A stretch of 64,000 nt of DNA from Fusibacter ferrireducens (lineage in GTDB: Bacteria; Bacillota; Clostridia; Peptostreptococcales; Acidaminobacteraceae). The DNA lies in the NCBI RefSeq assembly GCF_015352425.1, contig NZ_JADKNH010000004.1, forward strand, positions 330,013-394,012, read 5' to 3'. Shown here one piece after another: positions 16,913 to 25,546 of the stretch. The notes below the pieces were generated by a model. The model worked only from the letters and a program-made list of their open reading frames with translations. It had not been told where the DNA came from and made no database searches. Numbering within the stretch: position 1 is the first letter of the stretch; each line of letters starts with the position of its first letter. Position numbers and translations under genes: made by a program.

Positions 16913-18070
16913 ATGAAAGCAATTATCAACGCACAAATTCTTTTGGAGGATCAGATCATTGAAGAGGGTTATCTGCTCTTTGATGAAAAAATTAGAGGTT
17001 ATGGTTGCATATCTGATTTTGAGGAGACATTAAGTCGCTTAGAGTTATCGCGTGATACTGTTGAAATCATAGAGGGTGAAGGTCGGTTTGTCGGCCCGGG
17101 GTTTATAGATATACACATACATGGTGCTGGCGGCAGCGACACTATGGATGGTACTCAGGAAGCCCTAGAAATCATTTCAACTACAGTTTTGAAGAGTGGC
17201 GTGACACGATTTTTGGCAACGACGATGACGATGGCAAGTGATGAGATTAGAGCGGCGCTAGAAGCCATAAGAGAGCGGGTCAAAAGGCAAAAAAATCAAA
17301 AGACAGCTCAAATTTTAGGGGTTCACCTTGAAGGGCCGTTTATCAATGTGGCTAAAAAAGGCGCTCAAAATGGTCAATATGTTGTGCCTCCAGATTTTGA
17401 ATGGGTTAAACCGTATTTGGATCTTATAAAAATTATTACGATTGCACCAGAAAATGATGCGCATTTTGAATTTATAGAACAAATGAAAGCGTATCCAAAA
17501 GTTAAATTGAGCATTGGCCATACGAACAGTAATTTTGAAACGGCGATGTCTGCTTTTGAAAATGGTGTTACGCATATTACACACTGCTTTAATGCAATGC
17601 CGTCACTTCATCATAGAGAGCCAGGTGTTATCGGTGCTCTAATGAGTGAACCTTTTACAGCAGAGCTAATTGCGGATGGCATTCATGTGCACAAAGGATT
17701 GTTTAAAGGGTTGATCAAATGCGTGGATAAGGATAAGCTCGTGTTGATTACAGATAGCATGAGAGCTGGTGGCCTTGAAGAGGGCCAATATGATCTGGGC
17801 GGACAGAATGTCATTGTAAAAGAGGGTGCTTGCAGATTGGAAGATGGCACTTTGGCAGGCAGCGTTTTGACAATGAATCAAGCCGCTAGAAATTTTGCGA
17901 GACATACGGAGTTGCCTTTAAATGAGATTGTCAATTTGGTTTCTCTAAATCCTGCAAAAGTGATTGGCATGGATACTGACTATGGCAGTTTAGGCATTGG
18001 CAAAGTAGCCGATATCAATATATTCGATGAGCATTTTAATATTACTAGAACTTTTGTGGATGGCTTTTAA
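16913..18070 (+). CDS. nagA: N-acetylglucosamine-6-phosphate deacetylase
   Basis: The 385-residue protein has the amidohydrolase metal motif FIDIHIHGAGG, the conserved GVHLEGPF with its metal Glu, metal histidines in SIGHTNS and THCFNAM, and the catalytic Asp in LITDSMRAGG. It removes acetate from GlcNAc-6-phosphate to give glucosamine-6-phosphate for NagB, the next gene. ATG 16913 follows GAGGAGGTG; a GTG nine bases earlier is part of that ribosome site. Confidence 0.94.
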   Translation: MKAIINAQILLEDQIIEEGYLLFDEKIRGYGCISDFEETLSRLELSRDTVEIIEGEGRFVGPGFIDIHIHGAGGSDTMDGTQEALEIISTTVLKSGVTRFLATTMTMASDEIRAALEAIRERVKRQKNQKTAQILGVHLEGPFINVAKKGAQNGQYVVPPDFEWVKPYLDLIKIITIAPENDAHFEFIEQMKAYPKVKLSIGHTNSNFETAMSAFENGVTHITHCFNAMPSLHHREPGVIGALMSEPFTAELIADGIHVHKGLFKGLIKCVDKDKLVLITDSMRAGGLEEGQYDLGGQNVIVKEGACRLEDGTLAGSVLTMNQAARNFARHTELPLNEIVNLVSLNPAKVIGMDTDYGSLGIGKVADINIFDEHFNITRTFVDGF

Positions 18071-18150
18071 GATCAAGCAATACAGACGGATTAGATCAAG
18101 AAGAGTTTGGATAAAAACGATCCTGATATGAGATCTATAGGAGGCTTTAT

Positions 18151-18876
18151 ATGGAGATTATAAAAGTAAAGAGTTATAGAGAATTGAGTTTTAAGGCAGC
18201 TCAATTCGTTGCAAGCCAAGTGATTTTAAAACCAGAGAGCATTTTAGGTTTGGCGACAGGCTCAACACCTGAGGGCATGTACGCAGAAATTATCAAAATG
18301 TATCAAAATGGTATCGTGGACTTCGAAAAAGTGACGAGTTTCAACCTAGATGAATATATTGGTTTAGGGAAGGAAAGCGATCAAAGCTATGTGTACTATA
18401 TGCAAGAGCATCTTTTTAATCATATTAACATTGCGCTCAGCAATATCAACATGCCAAACGGGTTGGCTAAAGATATAGAAAAAGAGTGTCTGGAATATGA
18501 AGAGCGCATTGCAAAATCAGGTGGCCTTGACTTACAAATTTTGGGCATTGGACGAAATGGACATATTGGTTTTAACGAGCCGGATTTAAAATTTGAAGCG
18601 AGAACACATGTGGTAATGTTAGATGAGCAGACGATAGAAGACAATTCAAGATTCTTTGAGTCTATTGATCAAGTCCCTAAAATGGCCATCAGTATGGGTG
18701 TTAAAACCATTATGCATGCAAAAAAAATAGTTTTATTGGCTTCTGGAGCAGAAAAAGCAGAATCTGTGTACAAAATGATTTACGGGAAAATAATTCCGGA
18801 ATTACCAGCATCTGTTTTACAACTTCATCCAAACGTGACGGTTATTTGTGATGAAGCTGCTGCACGTCTTTTATAG
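18151..18876 (+). CDS. nagB: Glucosamine-6-phosphate deaminase
   Basis: The 241-residue protein matches NagB in length and motifs: LATGSTPEGMY (phosphate loop), SFNLDEYIGL (catalytic Asp region) and GIGRNGHIGFNEP. It converts glucosamine-6-phosphate to fructose-6-phosphate and ammonia. It follows nagA by 80 nt with an AGGAGG site and completes the GlcNAc-6-P route into glycolysis. Confidence 0.95.
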   Translation: MEIIKVKSYRELSFKAAQFVASQVILKPESILGLATGSTPEGMYAEIIKMYQNGIVDFEKVTSFNLDEYIGLGKESDQSYVYYMQEHLFNHINIALSNINMPNGLAKDIEKECLEYEERIAKSGGLDLQILGIGRNGHIGFNEPDLKFEARTHVVMLDEQTIEDNSRFFESIDQVPKMAISMGVKTIMHAKKIVLLASGAEKAESVYKMIYGKIIPELPASVLQLHPNVTVICDEAAARLL

Positions 18877-18890
18877 AAAAGGGTTTTGTT

Positions 18891-19139
18891 ATGAGATTTA
18901 CAATTAATGATTTTTATGGTATTCACGCCAGAGTTGCAACACGGATTGTCAATCTTGTGGATCTCTATTCAGGAGAACTCAACTTTGTCGTAGGGGATAA
19001 AAGCGTTTCAGCCAGCAGTGTCATTGGCTTAATGCAAATGGGGGTAAAGCAAGGTGACATTGTCACCCTTGAATACATTAAGCCCATGAAAAATCAGGTT
19101 GAATTTGAGAAATTGTTATTAAAAATAATAGAAGGATAG
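18891..19139 (+). CDS. Second HPr family protein
   Basis: The 82-residue protein is a divergent HPr. His12 in YGIHARVATRIV aligns with the phospho-His of HPr, although the usual Pro after Ala-Arg is Val. Ser43 in SASSVIGLMQMG matches the regulatory serine. It is distinct from the HPr at 15954 and sits directly before Enzyme I, which starts 10 nt after its stop. Two HPr genes with one Enzyme I suggest that one serves sugar transport and the other regulation or a specialised PTS. Confidence 0.88.
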   Translation: MRFTINDFYGIHARVATRIVNLVDLYSGELNFVVGDKSVSASSVIGLMQMGVKQGDIVTLEYIKPMKNQVEFEKLLLKIIEG

Positions 19140-19148
19140 GTGTATATT

Positions 19149-20846
19149 ATGAGAGGCATTGGCGCATCAGATGGATATGGGATCGGTAAAGTAGTCGTTA
19201 AGAAAGAATTGAGTGTTCCAAAGAAAGCTTATATTGAAGATGTAGAAGCAGAAATTCAAAAAATCGAAAATGCATTTATAGCAGCTGAAAAAGATCTTGA
19301 AAGCGAATACGAACAAAAAGTAGAAACACTTGGCAAAGAGCATGGGGAAATATTTAAAGCACATATTGCCATGCTACAGGACCCAGAACTTAAGAAGACG
19401 ATTTGCGATCTAGTGGAAAAAGAAAAAGTGACTGCAACGTATTCAACGCAGATGGCAATAGATCAATTTGTCGCTGTTTTTCAAAGCATGGATAATGAGT
19501 ATTTTAGAGAACGTGCACTGGATATCAAGGACATTGGCGTGCGCATTCTTAAAAAGCTTTTAAACATATCTGATTCTGGATTTGAAGGGGAAGGGCTTGT
19601 TATTGTTGCAAAGGATTTAACACCTTCTGATACTGCCAAGATTGATAAAAAGCAAATTGAAGGTTTTATAACGGCAATTGGCGGCAGTACATCTCATAGT
19701 GCAATTATAGCTAGAACGCTTGGTGTACCAGCGATTATGGGTGTTTCTGGTATTGTGGAAGCTGTAAAAGATGGTGACATCATCATCGTAGATGGTTTTA
19801 CAGGAGATGTGTTTATCAATCCAACTAAAGAGCTTTTACATGAATACGAACTCAAAAAAGTGGAATACGAAGCTAAAAAGAAAGAACTTATGATCTATAA
19901 AGAGCAACCATCCGTTACAAAAGATGGACATCATATAGAAATCGGCGCCAATATTGCCTCACCAGACGATGTAGAGCCAGCACTTGAAAATGGTGCTGAA
20001 GGTGTGGGCCTCTTCAGAAGCGAGTTTATTTTCATGAATCGTACAGAGGCACCTAATGAAACAGAGCAGTACATTGCATACAAAGCGGTTCTTGAAGGCA
20101 TGGGAAAAAGACCCGTGGTTATTCGAACATTAGATGCAGGTGGCGATAAAAAAATCCCTTACCTCAATATTCCAGAAGAAATGAATCCATTCCTTGGATA
20201 TAGAGCAATTCGTTACTGTCTTGTAGAGACTGATTTATTCAAAGTACAATTGAGAGCACTTATGCGTGCAAGTGTATTTGGCAATCTTAAAATCATGTTC
20301 CCTATGATCTCATCTGTGGAAGAAATCAGAAATTCTAAAAAGATTTTAGATGAGGTTAAATCGGAACTGGATGCAGAGGGCATTGCCTACGATCCAAACG
20401 TAGAAGTGGGGATTATGATCGAAATTCCTGCAGCTGCTGTGATTTCAGATGTACTTGCAAAAGAAGTGGACTTCTTTAGTATTGGTACAAATGACCTCAT
20501 TCAGTACACCACGGCAGTGGACCGTATGAATGAAAATATCAAGGCACTTTATACACCGTATCATCCAGCTGTACTTCGCCTTGTTCACACGACGATTAAG
20601 AATGGCAATGCAGGAGGCATATGGGTTGGCATGTGCGGATCTGTGGCTGGAAATCCACTTATTTTCCCAATTCTTATAGCTATGGGATTGCATGAGTTCA
20701 GTATGAGTCCAGGCCAAATTCTAAAATCCAGAAAAATAGCAAGCCTCTATACGCTTGAATATTTAAATGAGGTTTTGGCACATGTATTGAGTTTAGGCAC
20801 TGCTGAAGAAGTAGAAACTTATTTAAAGGCGACTTTCACACACTAA
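19149..20846 (+). CDS. ptsI: PTS Enzyme I (phosphoenolpyruvate-protein phosphotransferase)
   Basis: The 565-residue protein starts RGIGASDGYGIGKV as Enzyme I does. The phospho-His is His183 in GGSTSHSAIIARTLGVPA. The PEP-binding TIM barrel has GVGLFRSEFIFM, TLDAGGDKK, FSIGTNDLIQYT and the Cys of GMCGSVAGNP. It transfers phosphate from PEP to HPr. ATG 19149 follows AGGTG at 6 nt; a GTG at 19140 is less likely. It ends the operon. Confidence 0.94.
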   Translation: MRGIGASDGYGIGKVVVKKELSVPKKAYIEDVEAEIQKIENAFIAAEKDLESEYEQKVETLGKEHGEIFKAHIAMLQDPELKKTICDLVEKEKVTATYSTQMAIDQFVAVFQSMDNEYFRERALDIKDIGVRILKKLLNISDSGFEGEGLVIVAKDLTPSDTAKIDKKQIEGFITAIGGSTSHSAIIARTLGVPAIMGVSGIVEAVKDGDIIIVDGFTGDVFINPTKELLHEYELKKVEYEAKKKELMIYKEQPSVTKDGHHIEIGANIASPDDVEPALENGAEGVGLFRSEFIFMNRTEAPNETEQYIAYKAVLEGMGKRPVVIRTLDAGGDKKIPYLNIPEEMNPFLGYRAIRYCLVETDLFKVQLRALMRASVFGNLKIMFPMISSVEEIRNSKKILDEVKSELDAEGIAYDPNVEVGIMIEIPAAAVISDVLAKEVDFFSIGTNDLIQYTTAVDRMNENIKALYTPYHPAVLRLVHTTIKNGNAGGIWVGMCGSVAGNPLIFPILIAMGLHEFSMSPGQILKSRKIASLYTLEYLNEVLAHVLSLGTAEEVETYLKATFTH

Positions 20847-20849
20847 AAC
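20837..20849. promoter_or_regulatory. Further ACACACTAAAACA site at the end of ptsI
   Basis: The 13-bp ACACACTAAAACA here (20838-20850) is identical to the core of the site at 15739-15751 upstream of the operon. It overlaps the ptsI stop and lies before the MFS gene, so the same regulator could act on both. It may be chance. Confidence 0.3.
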
Positions 20850-20922
20850 ATTTTGTGATGGTATTCACCATAGGGGTATGTTATACTGATGTCGAAAATA
20901 CGACGATTCAAGGAGCAACTCG

Positions 20923-22080
20923 GTGAACGAAAATAAAAAATATTATCCCTTTTACTTTATACTCTTTTTCGCTTGGTCATCTGTATACACACTGATTGCC
21001 ATTTATCTTAGTGAAGAAGCAGGTTTTAAATTGGCAGAAATAGGTACATTGATGTCTTTTCTGCCTATTATTACATTGGTATTTCAACCCATATGGGGTG
21101 CACTTAGTGATAGTACCGGGCGTAAAAAAGGACTTCTTATAGGCATCATAAGTGTCAATGTAGTATTGGCACTTATGATGACTTTTTTCACCAGCAAAAT
21201 GGCCATCATACTGATTTATTGTCTCTATACAGTCTTTTTGTGCGCTCAAAGTCCTATGACAGATGCCATGTCAATTGCGTATGTGAATAGAACACAGCAA
21301 GGTTCTTATGGGAGTATCAGGGCATGGGGTTCAGTTGGCTATGCAATTGGATCTGTAATCGTTGCACAAATTGTCTTTTATGCAGGGCTGAAATCCATAT
21401 TTTACGTAGCAGCATTGTGTTTTCTTGTGAGTTTATTCTTACTGAGTCACATAAGAGAATACAAGCTTAAAGTAAATAGAGTGAACTACCTCAAGGATTT
21501 AGGGGATTTGCTTAAGAGAAAAGAATATGTTTTCATTTTAGTATACAGTTTTCTTTTTTCAGGCTCTTTTTTTGGTGGAGAACAGTATCTAGGACTTTAC
21601 TTCAGGTGGCATGGTATTCCAGTTTCTAAGATTGGCATTCTGACATTTATTGCAGTGTGCATTGAAGTGCCTTTTATTTTTTATTCCAAACGGCTCATTA
21701 GATCTTTTGGCATTGTGCCTTTGATGCTTATAATGAACTGTGTGTCTATACTTAGAATGGGCATTTTAAGTTTCGGAAATATATGGGGCATTTTTGTAGT
21801 ATCCAGTATTTTAAGAGGGGTCATTGTGGGCATATTTATTCCACTCTTTATTGAGGTGGTCTCAAGTATTACGCCTAAAGCCCTTTCAACATCTGCAATC
21901 TCCATTTATTCGGCGGTTTCCAGTGGGATTGCGACATTTAGCTTTACACTTCTTGGGGGCTTTTTAGCAGATCGATTGGGATATCCATTTTTATATGGCA
22001 CTTATGGATTTGTGGCGATAATGCCTTTGCTACTCATCATTGTATTTAGAGGGATGCTTTCAAGGGCAATAGAAGAATGA
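20923..22080 (+). CDS. MFS transporter, sugar/nucleoside-type
   Basis: The 385-residue protein has 12 hydrophobic segments. The first-half loop QPIWGALSDSTGRKKGL is the MFS motif between helices 2 and 3, and RAWGSVGYAIGS is typical of the LacY/NupG-like branch. It starts at GTG 20923, 9 nt after AAGGAG. An extended -10 (TGTTATACT, 20880-20887) lies upstream. Position after the nag/PTS operon suggests uptake of an amino sugar or oligosaccharide, but that is inference. Confidence 0.87.
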   Translation: MNENKKYYPFYFILFFAWSSVYTLIAIYLSEEAGFKLAEIGTLMSFLPIITLVFQPIWGALSDSTGRKKGLLIGIISVNVVLALMMTFFTSKMAIILIYCLYTVFLCAQSPMTDAMSIAYVNRTQQGSYGSIRAWGSVGYAIGSVIVAQIVFYAGLKSIFYVAALCFLVSLFLLSHIREYKLKVNRVNYLKDLGDLLKRKEYVFILVYSFLFSGSFFGGEQYLGLYFRWHGIPVSKIGILTFIAVCIEVPFIFYSKRLIRSFGIVPLMLIMNCVSILRMGILSFGNIWGIFVVSSILRGVIVGIFIPLFIEVVSSITPKALSTSAISIYSAVSSGIATFSFTLLGGFLADRLGYPFLYGTYGFVAIMPLLLIIVFRGMLSRAIEE

Positions 22081-22082
22081 TC

Positions 22083-22142
22083 AAAAAACAACTGCGAGTT
22101 GCCGTAATGGATAAAGATGATTACGATGACTCGCAGTTTTAT
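22083..22142. terminator. Bidirectional terminator between MFS and LysR genes
   Basis: ACTGCGAGT (22091-22099) pairs with ACTCGCAGT (22129-22137), and an inner CGTAAT/ATTACG stem adds to it. A tract on the left and T tract on the right let it work for both converging genes. Confidence 0.8.
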
Positions 22143-22174
22143 AAATTGAGTTTTTAGTTTTATAAATTTAACTT

Positions 22175-23059
22175 TCAATAGTAAGAAAGTAAGAGCTGTT
22201 TAAAGTCCTCGGCAGCATGTGATAGTGTACGTCTTTTATTAATCAAGAGGTGAATACTGCGTTCAATGTAAATGCCTTTGATTTTAAAAGCTCTAATGGG
22301 CAGATGCTTGCTGTAAACATCAAAAACGGTTTGAGAGATATATGTGAAACCGATATTTCGTGAAACTAAGGACAAAATGAGATTGAGATCATCTGTTTCC
22401 ACCACAGTTTCTAGGAGAGAAACATCGTGACCTTGCTCTACCAAATGTCTTTGAAAATCCAGTCGAGATCCAGACTGTTCAGATCTGGAGATTAAATTGA
22501 ACTGCAATAGTTCAGAGTACGACATAGTCTCTTTAATATCCGACTGCTCCGAACATATAAAAATGAGATCGTCTTGGAAGAGCGGCAAACATTGAAAACG
22601 GTCATTTTCAACTTTCATACCGACGATACCTAAATCTGCAGTTAAAGAACAGACGTCTTCAATGATGGTATTAGAGCTTTTTTCTTCCACAACAAAGCTG
22701 ACTTCAGGATGTATGGCTTGAAAATCACTTATGGCGCGTGGCAGTAAAATAACGTTTGGCGTTGAACTGGTAGAAATATGTAGAGATCCTGTTATTTTAA
22801 TATCCGATGCTGTCAGTTGGTGCAGAGCCTTATTTTTCATATTAATCATGTCAAGGGCATAATTTAAAAATTCTGTTCCCTGTGGCGTCAAATTGACTTC
22901 TTTAGATGTTCTATCAAAAAGAGATGAACACAATTCTCTTTCAAGATTAGAAATATGCAAACTGATGGTGGGTTGAGATAGATAAAGTGCTTTGGCAGCC
23001 TTTGAGAAATTTTTGTATTTCGCAACATTTACGAAAGCTTCTAACTGTCTGAAATCCAT
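22175..23059 (-). CDS. LysR family transcriptional regulator
   Basis: The 294-residue protein has an N-terminal winged helix-turn-helix (MDFRQLEAFVNVAKYKNFSKAAKALYLSQPTISLHI) and a C-terminal periplasmic-binding-like effector domain. ATG 23059 follows AGAGGTGA on the minus strand; 18 further codons upstream lack a ribosome site. LysR proteins usually control a divergent neighbour; here that is the hybrid histidine kinase. The shared 127-bp region would hold its site. The effector is unknown. Confidence 0.92.
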   Translation of the reverse strand: MDFRQLEAFVNVAKYKNFSKAAKALYLSQPTISLHISNLERELCSSLFDRTSKEVNLTPQGTEFLNYALDMINMKNKALHQLTASDIKITGSLHISTSSTPNVILLPRAISDFQAIHPEVSFVVEEKSSNTIIEDVCSLTADLGIVGMKVENDRFQCLPLFQDDLIFICSEQSDIKETMSYSELLQFNLISRSEQSGSRLDFQRHLVEQGHDVSLLETVVETDDLNLILSLVSRNIGFTYISQTVFDVYSKHLPIRAFKIKGIYIERSIHLLINKRRTLSHAAEDFKQLLLSYY

Positions 23060-23136
23060 TAAAATCACCTCTTTAAAGTATTTTATCATACATATTATTT
23101 TTTGGATAGTCACCGCTTAAGTCCGTGAAAAAGAGC

Positions 23137-23165
23137 TTTTCAGTTAAAAGAATAGGGCGTATAAT
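23137..23165 (+). promoter_or_regulatory. Probable sigma-A promoter of the hybrid kinase gene
   Basis: TTTTCA (23137-23142) and TATAAT (23160-23165) are 17 bp apart; the -35 is weak. Start of transcription would be near 23172, about 15 nt before the GTG. Confidence 0.4.
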
Positions 23166-23186
23166 TTTAATTAAAGAGGTGATTGG

Positions 23187-24836
23187 GTGAAAGGGCAGAA
23201 AAAGAGGAGAAACTTTATTCTGGGGTTGCTGTTATTGGTTTTGGTAGCAGCGCTATCGTACAGTATTTTGATGATTGTTTCAGGTTTTAGACCTACTAGA
23301 GACATATTTCATATTTTAAGTCTTTTGGTCGTTGGTGGACTTGTTTTTACAATCAAATACGAAATCATAAAACGTGAGAAAATAATGCAATACTTAAAGG
23401 CACAGAACACACAGCTTTTAATGGTCTTCGATGAATTGCCCTTTGGTCTATTGACTGAGGACATTGATACTGGTGAGATCACTTATTGGAATCAGTGGCT
23501 TTCAGATAATACTAAAATTTCGAAGGAAGAGGCTTTTGGCAAGCTTTCTGGAGATATTTTTAAATTTGAAGACTTTGAAATCCTAAAGTCGTTGAATGTG
23601 AATGAAAAAAAGCCGTTATATGAGGGCATCTATAAAGATGCCACAGGTGCAGAGCGGATTTATCAAATATCAAGAATTGAGATTGAAGGCTTTAGTGATT
23701 TGAATATTAGAATCATTGTGGTCAATGATATCACTGATTATAGGCATCTTGAAAAAAAGGTGTTACAGTCTGATAAAATGAATGCGATTGGTCAACTTGC
23801 TGGTGGGATTGCTCATGACTTTAACAATCAACTCATGGGGATTGCTGGGTATGCGAGTCTTCTATTGGCAAATTCTGAAGGCAACTCTAGAGTTCAGGTG
23901 GAAAAAATATTACATCAAACAGGTGTGGCATCCGAATTGGTACATAAACTACTCACTTTTTCAAATCAAAATATTCATTTTGAGAAATTCATCAATGTGC
24001 AAAGAGTTGTAGAACATGCGCTTGCTGCCTTTCACGATTCTGATCACAAGTTGATTCGAATTCAAAAGTCAATGGAAGCTCCGAACTGTTATGTCCTTGG
24101 AGACGAGACGTTTATTGAGAGCGCATTTTTAAATATTATAAAAAATGCTTTTGAGGCCATTGAAGTCGAAGGGATTATAAATATATCTGTTTACGAGAAA
24201 AACTTAGGTAATGAGGACCTTGCGACTTACTATCAAGAGTTAGAGCCCGGTAAGTACTGCATTGTTGAAATAGAAGATTCAGGTCAGGGTGTTATGGAGA
24301 GCGAAATCGCAAAATGGTTTGAACCTTTTTATACTACGAAACCTTTCGGAGAAGGTCATGGCATGGGTCTTTCAGCGGTATATGGAACGATTACAAAGCA
24401 TAACGGCGGGATAAAAGTGGAAAGTGTTCTCCATGTGGGCACTAAATTTACAGTGGCCTTACCCATTATCAAAAAGAATCAAGTGAATAGAAAACACGCG
24501 ATTATGATCTTAGATGACGATGAAATTGTCTGTGAAATCATTGAGGCGGTGTTATTTGAAAGTGGTTACAGCAATGTAAAAATATTCAATGATACGCAAC
24601 AACTCAAATTGGATGATATCATTTTATTGATCACAGATCGAAATGTGCATTCTGATTTCCATGTGTTTTTGGAACAGACATTCAAACGATACCCAAATTT
24701 GAGTATTGTAGGGATAAGTGGTTACTTCACAGAAGAAGATTATGCACTTGTTAAAATGTATTCAAGGCTGAGACTACTTGAAAAGCCCATAGAGACGAGA
24801 GTTTTGACTACAACGATTAATCTCCTTTTAGACTGA
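23187..24836 (+). CDS. Membrane hybrid sensor histidine kinase with C-terminal receiver
   Basis: The 549-residue protein starts with two membrane helices (about 10-30 and 38-55), then a PAS-like domain (about 70-190). A histidine kinase core follows: phospho-His in GGIAHDFNNQLMG, N-box IIKNAFEAI, and G-boxes in IEDSGQGV and GEGHGMGLSAVYG. It ends with a receiver domain (MILDDDEIVCEI, Asp in LLITDRNV, Lys in LEKP). The short receiver without an output domain suggests a phosphorelay or self-regulation. It starts at GTG 23187 after an AGAGGTG site and is divergent from the LysR gene. The signal is unknown. Confidence 0.9.
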   Translation: MKGQKKRRNFILGLLLLVLVAALSYSILMIVSGFRPTRDIFHILSLLVVGGLVFTIKYEIIKREKIMQYLKAQNTQLLMVFDELPFGLLTEDIDTGEITYWNQWLSDNTKISKEEAFGKLSGDIFKFEDFEILKSLNVNEKKPLYEGIYKDATGAERIYQISRIEIEGFSDLNIRIIVVNDITDYRHLEKKVLQSDKMNAIGQLAGGIAHDFNNQLMGIAGYASLLLANSEGNSRVQVEKILHQTGVASELVHKLLTFSNQNIHFEKFINVQRVVEHALAAFHDSDHKLIRIQKSMEAPNCYVLGDETFIESAFLNIIKNAFEAIEVEGIINISVYEKNLGNEDLATYYQELEPGKYCIVEIEDSGQGVMESEIAKWFEPFYTTKPFGEGHGMGLSAVYGTITKHNGGIKVESVLHVGTKFTVALPIIKKNQVNRKHAIMILDDDEIVCEIIEAVLFESGYSNVKIFNDTQQLKLDDIILLITDRNVHSDFHVFLEQTFKRYPNLSIVGISGYFTEEDYALVKMYSRLRLLEKPIETRVLTTTINLLLD

Positions 24837-24919
24837 TCGCCTTCTCTAAGTGGGATTTGCAACACATATGAGCATTAATTGTTGGCCTTTGCGTTCATAA
24901 TTTATTTATAAAAAAAGGG

Positions 24920-24948
24920 TTGACAGAAATTTATTATAGCTGTAAACT
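24920..24948 (+). promoter_or_regulatory. Sigma-A promoter of the cysteine T-box transcript
   Basis: TTGACA (24920-24925) and TAAACT (24943-24948) are separated by 17 bp. Transcription would start near 24955, upstream of the T-box leader. Confidence 0.75.
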
Positions 24949-25003
24949 AGTAACAACAAATAATAACCGACTAAATTAGTTGGAATTAAATTTTCAGTTT
25001 AAA

Positions 25004-25251
25004 TGTGTTGAAGAAGGAAAGTAAGTCAAAGGAAACTCACAGAGAGAAAGTCATTGGTGGAAGATTTTCAGGGAAATTTGATTGAAGTGCCCTTCGGAGC
25101 AATGTACCGAACTAACAGTAGGCTACATCGGGATCTCCCGTTATAGAGATAGAGCATTAGAGTGCTTGAAAGTGGGCTATCAGCCAATTAGAGTGGAACC
25201 GCGGAGTATAGACTTCGTCTCTTATAGAAATATAAGAGGCGGAGTTTTTTT
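25004..25251 (+). promoter_or_regulatory. T-box leader, probably cysteine-specific, with terminator
   Basis: The leader has the Stem I start typical of T-boxes (GAAGGAAAGTAAG near 25013). The diagnostic T-box sequence GTGGAACCGCGG is at 25193-25204. A terminator at 25212-25251 is formed by ACTTCGTCTCTTATA and its near complement, followed by seven T. The T-box bases would pair with uncharged tRNA and form the antiterminator. A candidate specifier TGC (Cys) is at 25088-25090, which agrees with the downstream cysK and cysE; I could not prove the specifier loop by folding. Confidence 0.88.
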
Positions 25252-25273
25252 AATTATTAATCATTAGTTTTCG

Positions 25274-25354
25274 TCCAGCATAGAGTCAGGAATGTTTAGC
25301 CTGCTCTAAGCGGTTAGACGAGAACGGGTCAGGCAAAACAAAGGTTTGGCGGAC
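25274..25354. repeat. Intergenic structured element in the cys leader
   Basis: GTCC (25273-25276) and GGAC (25351-25354) close a region containing the hairpin AGAG-t-CAGG / CCTG-CTCT. Its loop AATGTTTAG resembles the loop of the neighbouring 103-bp repeat. A stretch of it (25303-25339) matches 45708-45744 at roughly two thirds of positions. Confidence 0.4.
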
Positions 25355-25363
25355 AATGATATA

Positions 25364-25466
25364 AACAACAAAATTTGAACCTAAAGCTGTGATGAGGAAT
25401 GTTTACCCTCAAACAGCATCAGTGAAAATTGGTTTGAGGCATCGTGAGATGTCGCAAATGTTGTTA
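25364..25466. repeat. Dispersed 103-bp structured repeat, copy 1
   Basis: The element begins AACAACAAAATTTG and ends CAAATGTTGTT, forming terminal inverted repeats. Inside are a long hairpin (GCTGT..TGAGG / CCTCA.ACAGC) and a GGCATC-gtga-GATGTC hairpin with a GNRA loop. Two further copies are at 39899 and 40006. It lies between the T-box terminator and cysK. Confidence 0.8.
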
Positions 25467-25546
25467 TTAATCAGTAGTCTTAATCCAAAGCGGATCTAGA
25501 CACCTCACTTTAAACTGAATATCTTATGAGAAAGGATATGAATAAA

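Noticed and set aside
25082-25267. 61-codon open frame in the T-box leader
   Set aside because: It overlaps the T-box and its terminator and has no ribosome site.
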